A stretch of 64,000 nucleotides of DNA, taken from NCBI RefSeq assembly GCF_001423765.1, contig NZ_LMPG01000001.1, positions 564,073 to 628,072 on the forward strand, given 5' to 3'. Positions 9,305 through 17,688 of this stretch are shown in pieces. How positions within the stretch are numbered: the first letter of the stretch is position 1; each line of letters starts with the position of its first letter. A model generated the notes under the pieces. That model did no database searches. It saw only the letters and a list, made by a program, of their open reading frames with translations, and was not told the origin of the DNA. Origin of the DNA: Sphingomonas sp. Leaf343 (GTDB lineage Bacteria; Pseudomonadota; Alphaproteobacteria; Sphingomonadales; Sphingomonadaceae). The position numbers and the translations under genes were made by a program.

Positions 9305-9727
9305 TCAGCCGGCCGCACGCAGCCTTGCGGAGGACAGGTGCCAGCTTAACTGTCCGCGGGTCGCGCCGTCCACGTCGTTGACGCGCCGCAGGACATAGCT
9401 GCCCGCAAATTGCTGACGCCGTCCATTCTTCAGGGTGGCGTAGACGCGGACCGGCACGGTGACGAATACCGATCCCGCCGCGCCCTCGCCATCGGTCGGT
9501 TTCCCCACGACGGCCCGCGTATGTGCCGTTCGCGCGAAACCGCGGGTGAACGCCGCACAGCTCTGTCCGCTGGCACGGCCGTTACCCGACCACAGGCGAT
9601 ACGCGCCGCGATAGTTCCCGCGATCGATCGCGGCATAGTAACGCTGCAAGACGCCGCGCGCCTGTTCTGGCGTACGGTCGATCGGCGGCAACGGGCCGGC
9701 AAGGGCGAGCAGTGCGAGCGTAAACAT
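9305..9727 (-). CDS. Small secreted protein, NTF2/SnoaL-like fold suspected
   Basis: A 140-residue protein with a short signal peptide (MFTLALLALAGPLP). The body begins TPEQARGVLQRYYAAIDRGNY and continues GAYRLWSGNG, a pattern typical of periplasmic NTF2-like/SnoaL-like domains. Beta-strand-rich segments (VFVTVPVRVYATLKNG, FAGSYVLRRV) follow. The ATG at 9727 gives the cleanest signal peptide; the frame is open to 9778 but that adds a charged leader. It lies between the GGDEF-EAL gene and the GntR gene on the same strand. No specific function is assigned. Confidence 0.65.
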   Translation of the reverse strand: MFTLALLALAGPLPPIDRTPEQARGVLQRYYAAIDRGNYRGAYRLWSGNGRASGQSCAAFTRGFARTAHTRAVVGKPTDGEGAAGSVFVTVPVRVYATLKNGRRQQFAGSYVLRRVNDVDGATRGQLSWHLSSARLRAAG

Positions 9728-9811
9728 GGGGGAACAACGCCGGTGAGCGCGCGATGCTCCTTCCGGTTTTCGACGCAAGGCGAACCGACCCTCCGCCGCG
9801 CGCCGGAAACC

Positions 9812-10171
9812 CTAGGCCCGCTCCCGCTCCAGTAGAGCATCCCAGTCCAGCCCCAGCAGATCCACCGCCTCGACGATCCGCGGCCAGTGCACCGTCATGA
9901 ACGTCTCACGCTCCGCGCTGCGCAGTTTCTCCGCTGCGCCGGGCAGCACGAACATGCCGACGCCGCGCCGGACCTCGACATAACCTTCGTCCTGAAATCC
10001 CTGATACGCCTTGGCGACGGTCAGCGGGTTTGCACCGTGTTCGGCGGCGAAGGCGCGGACCGACGGCAACTGGTCGCCCGCCCGATATTGCCCGCGCAGG
10101 ATCGACGAGGTGATCGCGCTCCGAAGGCGGAGATAGACGGGGCTGTCCTCGTTGCCGCTGAGTGCTGTCAT
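9812..10171 (-). CDS. GntR family transcriptional regulator, YtrA-like
   Basis: A 119-residue protein. Residues ~10-75 form a GntR winged helix (PVYLRLRSAITSSILRGQY, GDQLPSVRAFAAEHGANPLTVAKAY, YVEVRRGVGMFV). The C-terminal tail of only ~40 residues defines the short YtrA-type subgroup. These repressors usually sit beside ABC transporter genes, but here the neighbours are a nitroreductase gene 35 bp upstream on the same strand and a small secreted protein downstream. TGCTGT at 10163-10168 and ACAGCA at 10183-10188 form an inverted repeat with 14-nt spacing across the start codon, a candidate autoregulatory site. Confidence 0.88.
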   Translation of the reverse strand: MTALSGNEDSPVYLRLRSAITSSILRGQYRAGDQLPSVRAFAAEHGANPLTVAKAYQGFQDEGYVEVRRGVGMFVLPGAAEKLRSAERETFMTVHWPRIVEAVDLLGLDWDALLERERA

Positions 10172-10206
10172 GGTGACTTAATACAGCATGCACGCCGCAT
10201 GTCGAC

Positions 10207-10776
10207 TCACCAGTGAAATACGATGTCGCTCATATCGGGACGTGGACGCTCGTCCAGCGGGCGGGACGGCGTGCCGATGAACACGAACCCCGCGATCCGC
10301 TCCCCCGCCGAACCCAGCGCGTCGCGCACCGCCTCCGAATAGGCTGGCCACGCCGTCAGCCACCCGCCCGCAAAACCGTGGGCGTTCGCGGCGTGGAGCA
10401 GGTTCATGCACACCGCGCCCGCCGACAATTCCTGTTCCCACAGCGGGATCGTGTCCGTCTTCGGCGACGACATTACGGCGACCAGCACCGGGGCCTGATG
10501 CGCGAAACCGGCCATGATCGCCACTTCCGCCTCGCTCGCGCCGGGTTTTTCCGCGCGATAGGCATCGGCGATCACCGCCGAGAACCGCGCACGATCGCCG
10601 ATCACCACGAATCGCCACGGCGCCAGCTTGCCGTGGTCCGGCGTTCGCGCTGCGATCTCCAGCAACATATTGAGAGTCGCGGCATCCGGTCCCGGCGCGA
10701 CCAGATCGCGCGGCTTGCCGGAGCGGCGGGTGGACAGGAAGGCGAGGGGGGTGGAGCGGTCGTTGAACATGCGCAT
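10207..10776 (-). CDS. Nitroreductase family protein
   Basis: A 189-residue flavin-dependent nitroreductase-fold protein of the compact YdjA-like type. Visible features are RRSGKPRDLVAPGPD (phosphate/FMN-binding Arg region), ARTPDHGKLAPWRFVVI, and the Gly-rich GAVCMNLLHAANAHGFAGGW helix. The family uses NAD(P)H to reduce nitro compounds or quinones; the physiological substrate is unknown. Met at 10776 is used; Met at 10770 is an alternative. It is divergent from the POT transporter gene across 88 bp and followed by the GntR gene. Confidence 0.87.
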   Translation of the reverse strand: MRMFNDRSTPLAFLSTRRSGKPRDLVAPGPDAATLNMLLEIAARTPDHGKLAPWRFVVIGDRARFSAVIADAYRAEKPGASEAEVAIMAGFAHQAPVLVAVMSSPKTDTIPLWEQELSAGAVCMNLLHAANAHGFAGGWLTAWPAYSEAVRDALGSAGERIAGFVFIGTPSRPLDERPRPDMSDIVFHW

Positions 10777-10864
10777 CCGCAGATAGGGCGGCCGCGCGCG
10801 TATTTACAGCGCCCGCGACCGCGCTACGGTATACGCTTCCGCCTGCGGGCGACCGGAGTAGTCG

Positions 10865-12472
10865 ATGACCGATGTAACGCGTAACGGCCCACGGGCAGGC
10901 GGCGTGCCGCCCCATGCGAAGACGTTCCTGGGCCACCCGACGGGCCTGTTCATGCTGTTCTTCGCCGAATTGTGGGAGCGGTTTTCGTTCTACGGGATGC
11001 GCGCCATCCTGGTCTTCTACCTGACCAAGCACTTCCTGTTTACCGAACAGCCGGCCTATGCGGTCTACGGCGCATACACGTCGCTGGTGTACATCACCCC
11101 GATCATCGGCGGGTATCTGTCCGACCGGTTCATGGGCCCGCGCAAGGCGGTGCTGACCGGCGGCGTCCTCATCAGCATCGGCCATCTGCTGATCGCGCTG
11201 GTGGAGGCACCCCAGGGTGTTCAGGGTTCCGCCTTGCAGGGCTTCTATCTCGGCCTCGCCTTCATCATCGTCGGCACCGGCTTCCTGAAGGCGAATATCT
11301 CCGTGCTCGTCGGCAAGCTCTATCCGCGCGACGACCTGCGCCGCGACGGGGCCTTTTCGATCTTCTACATGGGCATCAACACCGGCGCGTTCATCGGCCC
11401 GCTGATCGTCGGCGCGCTGGGAGAGACGGTCGGCTGGTCCTATGGCTTCGGCGCGGCGGGCATCGGCATGGCGCTGGGCCTGGTCGTCTTCGTCCTGTGC
11501 CGGGGCGCGCTGCACGGCGTCGGCGAGCCGCCGGAGCCGGCGTTGCTCACGACGCGCACGCGCATCGGTCTGTCGCCGGAATGGCTGATCTATCTCGGCG
11601 CGGTCGGTGCGGTGCTGGTCGCATGGTGGCTGGTCGGCAATCAGGGCGTGGTCGGCACGCTGCTGATCGCGTCGTCGATCCTGACCGTCGGCTATATCCT
11701 GATCCGTTCGGTCCGCACCCTGCCGCGTCGGGAATTCCACCGCATCCTCGCCGCCCTGTTCCTGATCGCGCTGTCGCCGCTGTTCTGGGCGTTGTTCGAA
11801 CAGACCGGCTCGTCGCTCAACGTCTATACCGACCAGCAGGTCGACCGGTCGCTGCTCGGCTGGGAGATTCCGGCGTCGTGGTTCCAGTCGGTCAACCCGT
11901 TCTTCATCATCACGCTCGCACCCGTTTTCGGTGCGCTGTGGGTCAAGCTGGCCAAGGCAGGCAAGGAACCGAGCGCGGCATTCAAGTTCGGCATAGGTCT
12001 GGTGATGGTCGGTGCGGGTTTCTTCGTCCTGACTTACGGCGCGCCGGCGCAGGGACTGACCCCAGCGATCGTCATCATCCTGCTCTACGCGTTCCATTCG
12101 GCGGGTGAACTGCTGTTCTCGCCAGTCGGCCTGTCGTCGATGACGCGGCTGTCGGTCGCCAGCATGACCGGGCTGATGATGGGTACCTGGTTCCTCGCCA
12201 CCGCGGCCGGCAACTTCCTCGCGGGCCTGATCGCGCAGGCGACCGGGGGAGAGGGCGCTGGCGTCGGGCGCGTGCTGGAGGTCTATGGCCGCATTGGCTG
12301 GTTCGCGATCGGGCTGGGCGTCGTCGTGCTGGTGCTGGCACCCTTCGTCACGAAGCTGATGCACCTCGACACGTTGGGCGAGCCGGACCACGCGCTGGCC
12401 GGCGACCGCGCGATCGGCGAACCCGCCGCCGCCGGCGTGGACACGCGCAACGAACAGAAACCGCGCCCGTAA
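10865..12472 (+). CDS. Proton-dependent oligopeptide transporter (POT/PTR family)
   Basis: A 535-residue inner-membrane transporter with 12-14 hydrophobic helices. ELWERFSFYGMRAIL near residue 40 is the POT signature (ExxERFxYYG) used in proton coupling, and FYMGINTGAFIGP matches the second PTR2 signature region. The family imports di- and tripeptides with protons. GGAG at 10855 supports the ATG. The gene is monocistronic as far as can be seen: the next 174 bp begin with a dispersed palindromic repeat and end with the promoter region of the GDSL gene. Confidence 0.93.
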   Translation: MTDVTRNGPRAGGVPPHAKTFLGHPTGLFMLFFAELWERFSFYGMRAILVFYLTKHFLFTEQPAYAVYGAYTSLVYITPIIGGYLSDRFMGPRKAVLTGGVLISIGHLLIALVEAPQGVQGSALQGFYLGLAFIIVGTGFLKANISVLVGKLYPRDDLRRDGAFSIFYMGINTGAFIGPLIVGALGETVGWSYGFGAAGIGMALGLVVFVLCRGALHGVGEPPEPALLTTRTRIGLSPEWLIYLGAVGAVLVAWWLVGNQGVVGTLLIASSILTVGYILIRSVRTLPRREFHRILAALFLIALSPLFWALFEQTGSSLNVYTDQQVDRSLLGWEIPASWFQSVNPFFIITLAPVFGALWVKLAKAGKEPSAAFKFGIGLVMVGAGFFVLTYGAPAQGLTPAIVIILLYAFHSAGELLFSPVGLSSMTRLSVASMTGLMMGTWFLATAAGNFLAGLIAQATGGEGAGVGRVLEVYGRIGWFAIGLGVVVLVLAPFVTKLMHLDTLGEPDHALAGDRAIGEPAAAGVDTRNEQKPRP

Positions 12473-12474
12473 GA

Positions 12475-12524
12475 ATCCTCCCCTCTTAAGGGGGAGGTGG
12501 CGCGCATGCGCCGGAGGGGCAGCC
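12475..12524. repeat. Dispersed CTCCC palindromic repeat, copy 1
   Basis: CCTCCCC (12477-12483) pairs with GGGGAGG (12491-12497), followed by GGTGGCGCG and GGAGGGGCAGCC (12513-12524). The same order of blocks recurs at 48040-48094, so this is a dispersed intergenic element rather than a gene-specific terminator, though it could end transcription of the POT gene. Confidence 0.75.
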
Positions 12525-12646
12525 ACGGCGACACGGCCATTGGCTGTCCCTCCCCGTCAGCCCTACTGACAAACCTGTCGATTACCCCTTGAGCAACCGC
12601 ATCCGCAGGCGCAGGATACGGTTAATAAAAACAAGGGAGAGGCAGT

Positions 12647-13624
12647 ATGTTACGCAAGACCACGCTCGCATTGTGTCTGGCGACGGCGACCCTGATCGCC
12701 GCCAGCCCCGCCGCGGCGGACCGCGATACCCGCCGTTATACGTCGCTGACGGTCTTTGGCGACTCGCTGGTCGATGCCGGCAATATCCGCCTCGTCACGG
12801 GCGGCGCGACGCCGAACCCCGCGCTGGGGTATTTCATGGGCCGGTTCACCAACGGCTATGATTACACCGACCTTCTGAGCCTCGACCTGTTCGGCACGGC
12901 GACGCGTCCCTCGCTGGCGGGCGGCAGCAATTTCGCGTTCGGCGGCGCGCGGATCGTCAACAACAACGATGGCATCCCCGACATCACCGCGCAGTATGCG
13001 GCCTACCGGCTCAGCGGTCAGGCCGTCGACGCCAACGGCCTGTACGTGCTGAACATGGGCGGCAACGACATCTTCGCGATCACCAACGGCACCGTCCCGT
13101 CGCGCTTCACGACCACCGACAGCTATGTGCTGGCCGCGGCGACCGAATATGCCGCTACCGTGCAGGCGCTGAACGACGCCGGCGTCCGCAACATCCTCAT
13201 CACCGATTTCCCGCTACCCGCCAATCCGGGCAACGCGGAGGCCAACACCTATCTGACCGCGGCCCTCGACGTTCTGACGCTGGACAGCGACACCAGCCTG
13301 TTCCGCTACAGCTATGCCGACTTCTTTGCCCGCGTGACGACCAATCCGGGTGCGTTCGGTCTGCCGACGCTGGACCAGACCACCACCTGTATCGCCGCTA
13401 ACGCGCAGAGCCGCGGCTGCGTCGGCTATTTCTCGTTCGACGGCACCCATCCCACCGCCGCCGTACAGGCCGCCGCCTATCGCGACATGAACGCGCAGTT
13501 CGGCCTGAACGCGTTCCAGGCGGTGCCGGAGCCCGCGACCTGGGCGATGATGATCCTGGGGATCGCGGCGGTCGGCGGCGCGGCCCGCTATCGCCGCCGC
13601 ACGACCCGGCTCGCCTATGCTTGA
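12647..13624 (+). CDS. GDSL/SGNH esterase with PEP-CTERM sorting signal
   Basis: A 325-residue exported protein. Signal peptide ~1-24 ends at SPAAAD. The SGNH catalytic blocks are present: block I FGDSLVDAGN (nucleophile Ser), block II region GGSNFAFGGA, block III NMGGND, and block V DGTHPT (Asp-x-x-His). The C-terminus is a PEPxxWA-CTERM anchor: VPEPATWAMMILG, a hydrophobic helix, then RYRRRTTR. Family members are lipases/esterases; PEP-CTERM proteins are thought to be processed by an exosortase, often in strains that make exopolysaccharide. GTTAATAAAA at 12621-12630 is a promoter-like AT block and AAGGGAGAGG a strong SD. No exosortase gene is in this window. Confidence 0.92.
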   Translation: MLRKTTLALCLATATLIAASPAAADRDTRRYTSLTVFGDSLVDAGNIRLVTGGATPNPALGYFMGRFTNGYDYTDLLSLDLFGTATRPSLAGGSNFAFGGARIVNNNDGIPDITAQYAAYRLSGQAVDANGLYVLNMGGNDIFAITNGTVPSRFTTTDSYVLAAATEYAATVQALNDAGVRNILITDFPLPANPGNAEANTYLTAALDVLTLDSDTSLFRYSYADFFARVTTNPGAFGLPTLDQTTTCIAANAQSRGCVGYFSFDGTHPTAAVQAAAYRDMNAQFGLNAFQAVPEPATWAMMILGIAAVGGAARYRRRTTRLAYA

Positions 13625-13630
13625 TCGCGC

Positions 13631-14857
13631 CTAATCGGGTGTTCGCCGTGCAACGATGGACGTGACCGCCACGTCCATCGTCACGTTGCCGACCGTTCGG
13701 AACAGGTCCGGCACCGTTTCCACCGCGACCAGCAGCGCCAGCGCCTCCAGCGGCACGCCCATCGCCAGCGCGACGGGCGCGACGCTGGCGAAGAAGCTGA
13801 TCGTTCCCGGCAGCGACACCGATCCCATCGTCGTGATCGCCGCCGTCGCGATCCCCGCTGCCAGTTGCGCGGGGCCGATCTGAACGCCCAGCAGATGCGC
13901 GACGTATAGCGCCACCGACAGGTTCATCGCCGGGCTGGTAGCGCGGAACACCGCCACCGCCAGCGGCAGGACGATGCCCGCGGTCGAGGCGGGTACGCCC
14001 AGTTCGCCGCTGCCCTTCAGCATCGCCGGCACGCTGGCCAGCGACGACTGCGTGCTGATCGCCACCGCCTGTGCCGGCGCGACCGCCTTGGCGAATGCGC
14101 CCGGCTTCACGCGCGCACCGATCCACGCCAGCGGATAGGCGGCGATCAGCACGATCACGCCGACGCTCGACACCAGCACGATGTAATGCGCCAGCGCCCC
14201 GAACGCCGCCGTCCCCGTCCGCGCGCCGACGCCGTACGCCAGCATGAAGATGCCGATCGGCGCCAGTTTCAATACCCAGCCGACGATCACCAGCATCGCA
14301 TCGACGATCGCCTGGAACAGCCCGGTCAGCCGCTCGCGGCTGTCCTCCGGCAGCGTCGCGGTGGCGAACGCGAAGACGAGGGTGAACACCGTCAGCGGCA
14401 GGAACGCGTCGGCCGCCGCCGCCGCGACCACGTTGGTCGGCACCACGCTGTCGAAGAACGCCGCCAGCCCCGGCACCTGACCCGCCGGCTCGGCCGCTGC
14501 CAGCCCCGCACGCAGGGCCGCGCTCCACGCCGCCGGCAATGGCCACGCCTTCAACAGCAACGGCATCACGACCGCCGCCATGACCGTCGTCGCCCACAGC
14601 ACGGCGACGAACAGCACCATCGCCCGCACCGCGATCCGTCCCGCCCGCGCCGCATCCGCCGCTGCGCCCACGCCCGTGACCAGCAGGCCCATGACGAGGG
14701 GCACGATCACCATCTGCAATCCGTGCAGCCACGCCGCCCCGATCGGCTGCGTCACGGTCGTCGCCGCGATCGCCGCACCGGGGGCGAGCGCCGCCGCCAG
14801 CATCCCCAGCAACAGCCCCGCCGCCAGTCCCGTCAATATTCGTGTCGCCTGCGACAT
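13631..14857 (-). CDS. DAACS family cation:dicarboxylate/amino acid symporter (second copy)
   Basis: A 408-residue polytopic membrane protein with eight or so hydrophobic segments and the family loops STQSSLASVPAM and FRATSPAMNLSVAL. In these loops the usual NMDG core of the substrate site is replaced by SPAMN, which suggests a divergent substrate. GGGGAG 8 nt upstream supports ATG 14857 over ATG 14872. It is convergent with the GDSL gene (6 bp gap) and divergent from glmM. Clearly different from the symporter at 1587-2876, so not a recent duplication. Confidence 0.85.
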   Translation of the reverse strand: MSQATRILTGLAAGLLLGMLAAALAPGAAIAATTVTQPIGAAWLHGLQMVIVPLVMGLLVTGVGAAADAARAGRIAVRAMVLFVAVLWATTVMAAVVMPLLLKAWPLPAAWSAALRAGLAAAEPAGQVPGLAAFFDSVVPTNVVAAAAADAFLPLTVFTLVFAFATATLPEDSRERLTGLFQAIVDAMLVIVGWVLKLAPIGIFMLAYGVGARTGTAAFGALAHYIVLVSSVGVIVLIAAYPLAWIGARVKPGAFAKAVAPAQAVAISTQSSLASVPAMLKGSGELGVPASTAGIVLPLAVAVFRATSPAMNLSVALYVAHLLGVQIGPAQLAAGIATAAITTMGSVSLPGTISFFASVAPVALAMGVPLEALALLVAVETVPDLFRTVGNVTMDVAVTSIVARRTPD

Positions 14858-14934
14858 GCTCGCGCTCCCCATACTCGCGCTAGAAGCGTCCTTGCGCTAT
14901 CGGCCCTTCAACTAGCGAGACGGAACGACGCGCG

Positions 14935-16272
14935 ATGGCAAGGAAATATTTCGGCACCGACGGTATTCGCGGCGCGACCAACACCGGTGCCATGACGGCC
15001 GCGATGGCGATGAAGGTCGGCATGGCCGCCGGCGCATACTTCCTGCGCGGCGATCACAAGCACCGCGTCGTGATCGGCAAGGACACCCGCCTGTCGGGCT
15101 ATATGCTCGAATCCGCGCTGGTCGCCGGCTTCACCAGCGTCGGCATGGACGTGGTGATGACCGGACCGTTGCCGACTCCGGCGATCGCGATGCTGACCCA
15201 GTCGATGCGCGCCGACATCGGCGTGATGATCTCCGCCAGCCACAATCCCTTCGCCGACAACGGCCTGAAGCTGTTCGGCCCCGACGGCTTCAAGCTGTCG
15301 GACGAGGCCGAACTGGCGATCGAGGCGCTGATCGACGGTGACATCCCGCTCGCCCCGTCGAAGCAGATCGGCCGTGCCAAACGCATCGACGACGCCGCCG
15401 GCCGCTACATCCATTTCGCGAAATCCACCTTTCCGGAGGATGCCCGCCTCGACGGGATGCGCGTCGTGATCGACTGCGCCAACGGGGCGGCATACTCGGT
15501 TGCACCCACCGCACTATGGGAACTCGGCGCGGACGTGATCGCGATCGGCGTCACGCCCAATGGCACCAACATCAACGACGGCGTCGGCTCGACCGCGCCG
15601 CAGACCCTGTCCGAGACGGTGGTCGCATCGGGCGCGGACATCGGCATTGCGCTCGACGGCGACGCCGACCGCCTGATCGTCGTGGACGAGCGGGGCAGGG
15701 TGGTCGACGGCGACCAGTTGATGGCGACGATCGCCGCCGGCTGGGCGCGTCAGGGCAAGCTGCGCGGTGGTGGGCTGGTCGCGACGGTCATGTCCAACCT
15801 CGGCCTCGAACGCCATCTGTCGGCGCAGGGTCTCGGGCTCGTCCGTACCGCGGTGGGCGACCGGCACGTCCTCGAAAAGATGCGGTCGAGCGGCTATAAT
15901 GTCGGCGGCGAACAGTCGGGCCACATCATCCTGTCCGACTATGCGACCACCGGGGACGGCCTCGTCGCTGCGCTTCAGGTGCTGGCCGAGGTCCGCCGCG
16001 CCAACGCCCCCGCCAGCGAGGTCCTGCACCGCTTCGATCCTCTGCCGCAGCTTTTGAAGAACGTCCGCTTCGCCGGCGGCAAGCCGCTGGAGACCGACGC
16101 GGTCAGGACCGTGATCGCGGATGCCGAGGCCGAATTGAAGGGCCGCGGTCGCCTCGTCATCCGACCCTCCGGCACCGAACCCGTCATCCGCGTCATGGCG
16201 GAGGGCGACGACGCCGCTCAGGTCGAACGCCTCGTCGATCGTATCTGCGACGCTGTGAAGGCTGCGGCGTGA
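14935..16272 (+). CDS. glmM: Phosphoglucosamine mutase
   Basis: A 445-residue cytosolic enzyme that converts glucosamine-6-phosphate to glucosamine-1-phosphate for UDP-GlcNAc, peptidoglycan and LPS synthesis. It starts [13 protein letters not shown]. The catalytic phosphoserine loop is [12 protein letters not shown], the Mg2+ loop [10 protein letters not shown], the sugar loop GGEQSGH, and the phosphate-binding loop [12 protein letters not shown]; all are intact and the length is typical. ATG 14935 gives the canonical N-terminus. A DUF1272 gene starts 13 bp later on the same strand. Confidence 0.97.
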   Translation: MARKYFGTDGIRGATNTGAMTAAMAMKVGMAAGAYFLRGDHKHRVVIGKDTRLSGYMLESALVAGFTSVGMDVVMTGPLPTPAIAMLTQSMRADIGVMISASHNPFADNGLKLFGPDGFKLSDEAELAIEALIDGDIPLAPSKQIGRAKRIDDAAGRYIHFAKSTFPEDARLDGMRVVIDCANGAAYSVAPTALWELGADVIAIGVTPNGTNINDGVGSTAPQTLSETVVASGADIGIALDGDADRLIVVDERGRVVDGDQLMATIAAGWARQGKLRGGGLVATVMSNLGLERHLSAQGLGLVRTAVGDRHVLEKMRSSGYNVGGEQSGHIILSDYATTGDGLVAALQVLAEVRRANAPASEVLHRFDPLPQLLKNVRFAGGKPLETDAVRTVIADAEAELKGRGRLVIRPSGTEPVIRVMAEGDDAAQVERLVDRICDAVKAAA

Positions 16273-16285
16273 AGAGGATCGGCTG

Positions 16286-16510
16286 ATGCTCCAGATGCGC
16301 CTCGACTGCGAGCGCTGCGGCGCGGACCTGCCCGCCGCCGCGCCCGGCGCGTTCATCTGCTCGATGGAGTGCACCTTCTGCGCGGAATGCGCGGAGGAAC
16401 TGGACGACCGCTGTCCCAACTGTAGCGGCGAGTTGCTCGACCGCCCGACGCGGACCGGCAAGACGCTGAAAGCAAACCCGCCGTCCGCGGAACGGCGCTT
16501 CCAGAGCTGA
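16286..16510 (+). CDS. DUF1272 small zinc-ribbon-like protein
   Basis: A 74-residue protein with the DUF1272 layout. Cysteines pair as CERCGADLP (~8-16), ICSMECTFCAECAEEL (~28-43) and CPNCSGELLDRP (~48-59), which suggests zinc binding. Function unknown. It starts 13 bp after glmM and probably shares its transcript. A 344-bp repeat-rich gap follows. Confidence 0.85.
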   Translation: MLQMRLDCERCGADLPAAAPGAFICSMECTFCAECAEELDDRCPNCSGELLDRPTRTGKTLKANPPSAERRFQS

Positions 16511-16854
16511 AGAAGGACGGTCGCGCGGAGTTACGAAGGGGATCGGCTTCCTGCGAACACCCCTCCCCGGCGAAGGCCGGGGCCCAGTTGCCGCCAACCC
16601 AGTGAGTCTCACGTCCTTCACCGAAACTGGGCCCCGGCCTCCGCCGGGGACGTGAAGAGGCGGGATTGAACCACCTCGGGTTCCCGTGAAAACGCGAACC
16701 CGGTAGGCCCGGCAGCACCCCCGCCAGCCGCCCGGAAGACACTGACCTCCCGTCTTCGCGGGAGAACAGCAGCACGGATCTCCGCGTCTCCGCGCGAACA
16801 AAACTCTCCCGAACAAAAATGTCCTACACGCCCCAAATCCGCTACACCGCCGCC
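16511..16854. other. Gene-free, repeat-rich gap upstream of thiD
   Basis: No convincing gene here. The first half is a long inverted repeat (described separately). The second half contains shorter hairpins, for example GGGTTC-(N)-GAACCC around 16678-16712 and CCCG-TCTTCG-CGGG around 16751-16764. It ends with GATCTCCGCGTCTCCGCG, a phrase I recognise from other sphingomonad intergenic repeats. No riboswitch-like conserved core such as a TPP element is visible before thiD. Confidence 0.6.
16565..16649. repeat. Long inverted repeat, copy 1 (25-bp arms)
   Basis: Arms at 16565-16589 and 16625-16649 are complementary over 25 bp with one mismatch. Each begins or ends with CCCCGGCGAAGGCCGGGG or its complement, and each arm carries an internal hairpin. 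The centre includes CAGTGAGTCTCAC. A second copy with the same arms and a near-identical centre block is at 61802-61887. Confidence 0.85.
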
Positions 16855-17688
16855 ATGCCCGAAGCCCCGAAACCCCAAGCAGACGATACCCCGTCCGGCG
16901 CCTCCACTTCCTCCACTTCGGTCGCCCGCATCCTGATCGTCGCCGGCTCCGATTCGGGCGGCGGCGCGGGGATTCAGGCTGATATCAGGACCGTGACGAT
17001 GCTCGGCGGCCACCCGATGACCGCGATCACCGCGATTACCGCGCAGAACACGCTCGGCGTGCAGGCCGTTCACGCCGTTCCGGTCGACACCGTCACCGCG
17101 CAGATGCGCAGCGTCATCGACGATATCGGCGTCGATGCGGTCAAGATCGGCATGATCGGCTCGGCCGCGATCGCCCATGCCGTCGCCGACATGCTGGAGA
17201 CCCTGAGCGTTCCCGTCGTTTTCGATCCCGTGATGATCGCGACCAGCGGGGCGATGCTCGCGGATGCGGACACGATCGCCGCCTTCGACCGGCTGATGCG
17301 CCTCGCCACGCTCGTCACGCCCAACATCCCCGAACTCGTGGCGCTCGGTGGAGAGGCGGCGGTCCTCGCGACGGGCGCGGCGCTGCTCGCCAAGGGCGGC
17401 CACGGGGAGGGTGATGCCATCACCGACCGCCTCGTCACCGACGAGGGCGACCATCGGTGGACCCATGCCCGCGTCCATACCCCCCACACCCACGGCACCG
17501 GCTGCACCCTCGCCAGCGGCATCGCCACCGGCCTCGCACAGGACATGACACTGCCCGACGCCTGCGCCCGCGCGATCGCCTTCGTTCAGGCCGCGCTCGC
17601 CGCCGCCCCCGGCCTCGGCGGCGGCCACGGGCCGATGGGCCACGCGCTCGGCCGCATTCCGTTCGAGGACGCGACATGCCCGGCCTGA
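16855..17688 (+). CDS. thiD: Hydroxymethylpyrimidine/phosphomethylpyrimidine kinase
   Basis: A 277-residue ribokinase-fold enzyme of thiamine synthesis that phosphorylates HMP and then HMP-P. ILIVAGSDSGGGAGIQADI is the substrate/nucleotide-binding N-terminal motif, FDPVMIATSG is conserved, and HTHGTGCTLASGIATGLA is the anion hole with catalytic Asp/Cys region. The first ~30 residues are a Pro/Ser-rich extension, so the start is uncertain: ATG 16855 is preferred for length, while ATG 16819 is possible and neither has a clear SD. The 3' end overlaps rnhB by 13 nt. Confidence 0.9.
   Translation: MPEAPKPQADDTPSGASTSSTSVARILIVAGSDSGGGAGIQADIRTVTMLGGHPMTAITAITAQNTLGVQAVHAVPVDTVTAQMRSVIDDIGVDAVKIGMIGSAAIAHAVADMLETLSVPVVFDPVMIATSGAMLADADTIAAFDRLMRLATLVTPNIPELVALGGEAAVLATGAALLAKGGHGEGDAITDRLVTDEGDHRWTHARVHTPHTHGTGCTLASGIATGLAQDMTLPDACARAIAFVQAALAAAPGLGGGHGPMGHALGRIPFEDATCPA

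Noticed and set aside
10178..12526. 782-residue minus-strand open frame opposite the POT transporter
   Set aside because: Same shadow effect; it also spans the real nitroreductase gene.
12473..12646. Sigma54 (-24/-12) promoter for PEP-CTERM gene as in Zoogloea
   Set aside because: No TGGCA-N7-TTGC pattern found before either PEP-CTERM gene.
13631..14857. Recent duplication of the 1587-2876 symporter
   Set aside because: The two proteins differ throughout, including the substrate loop, so they are old paralogs.
16511..16854. TPP riboswitch before thiD
   Set aside because: The structured DNA here is a dispersed inverted repeat also present at 61802-61887; no THI-box core is seen.
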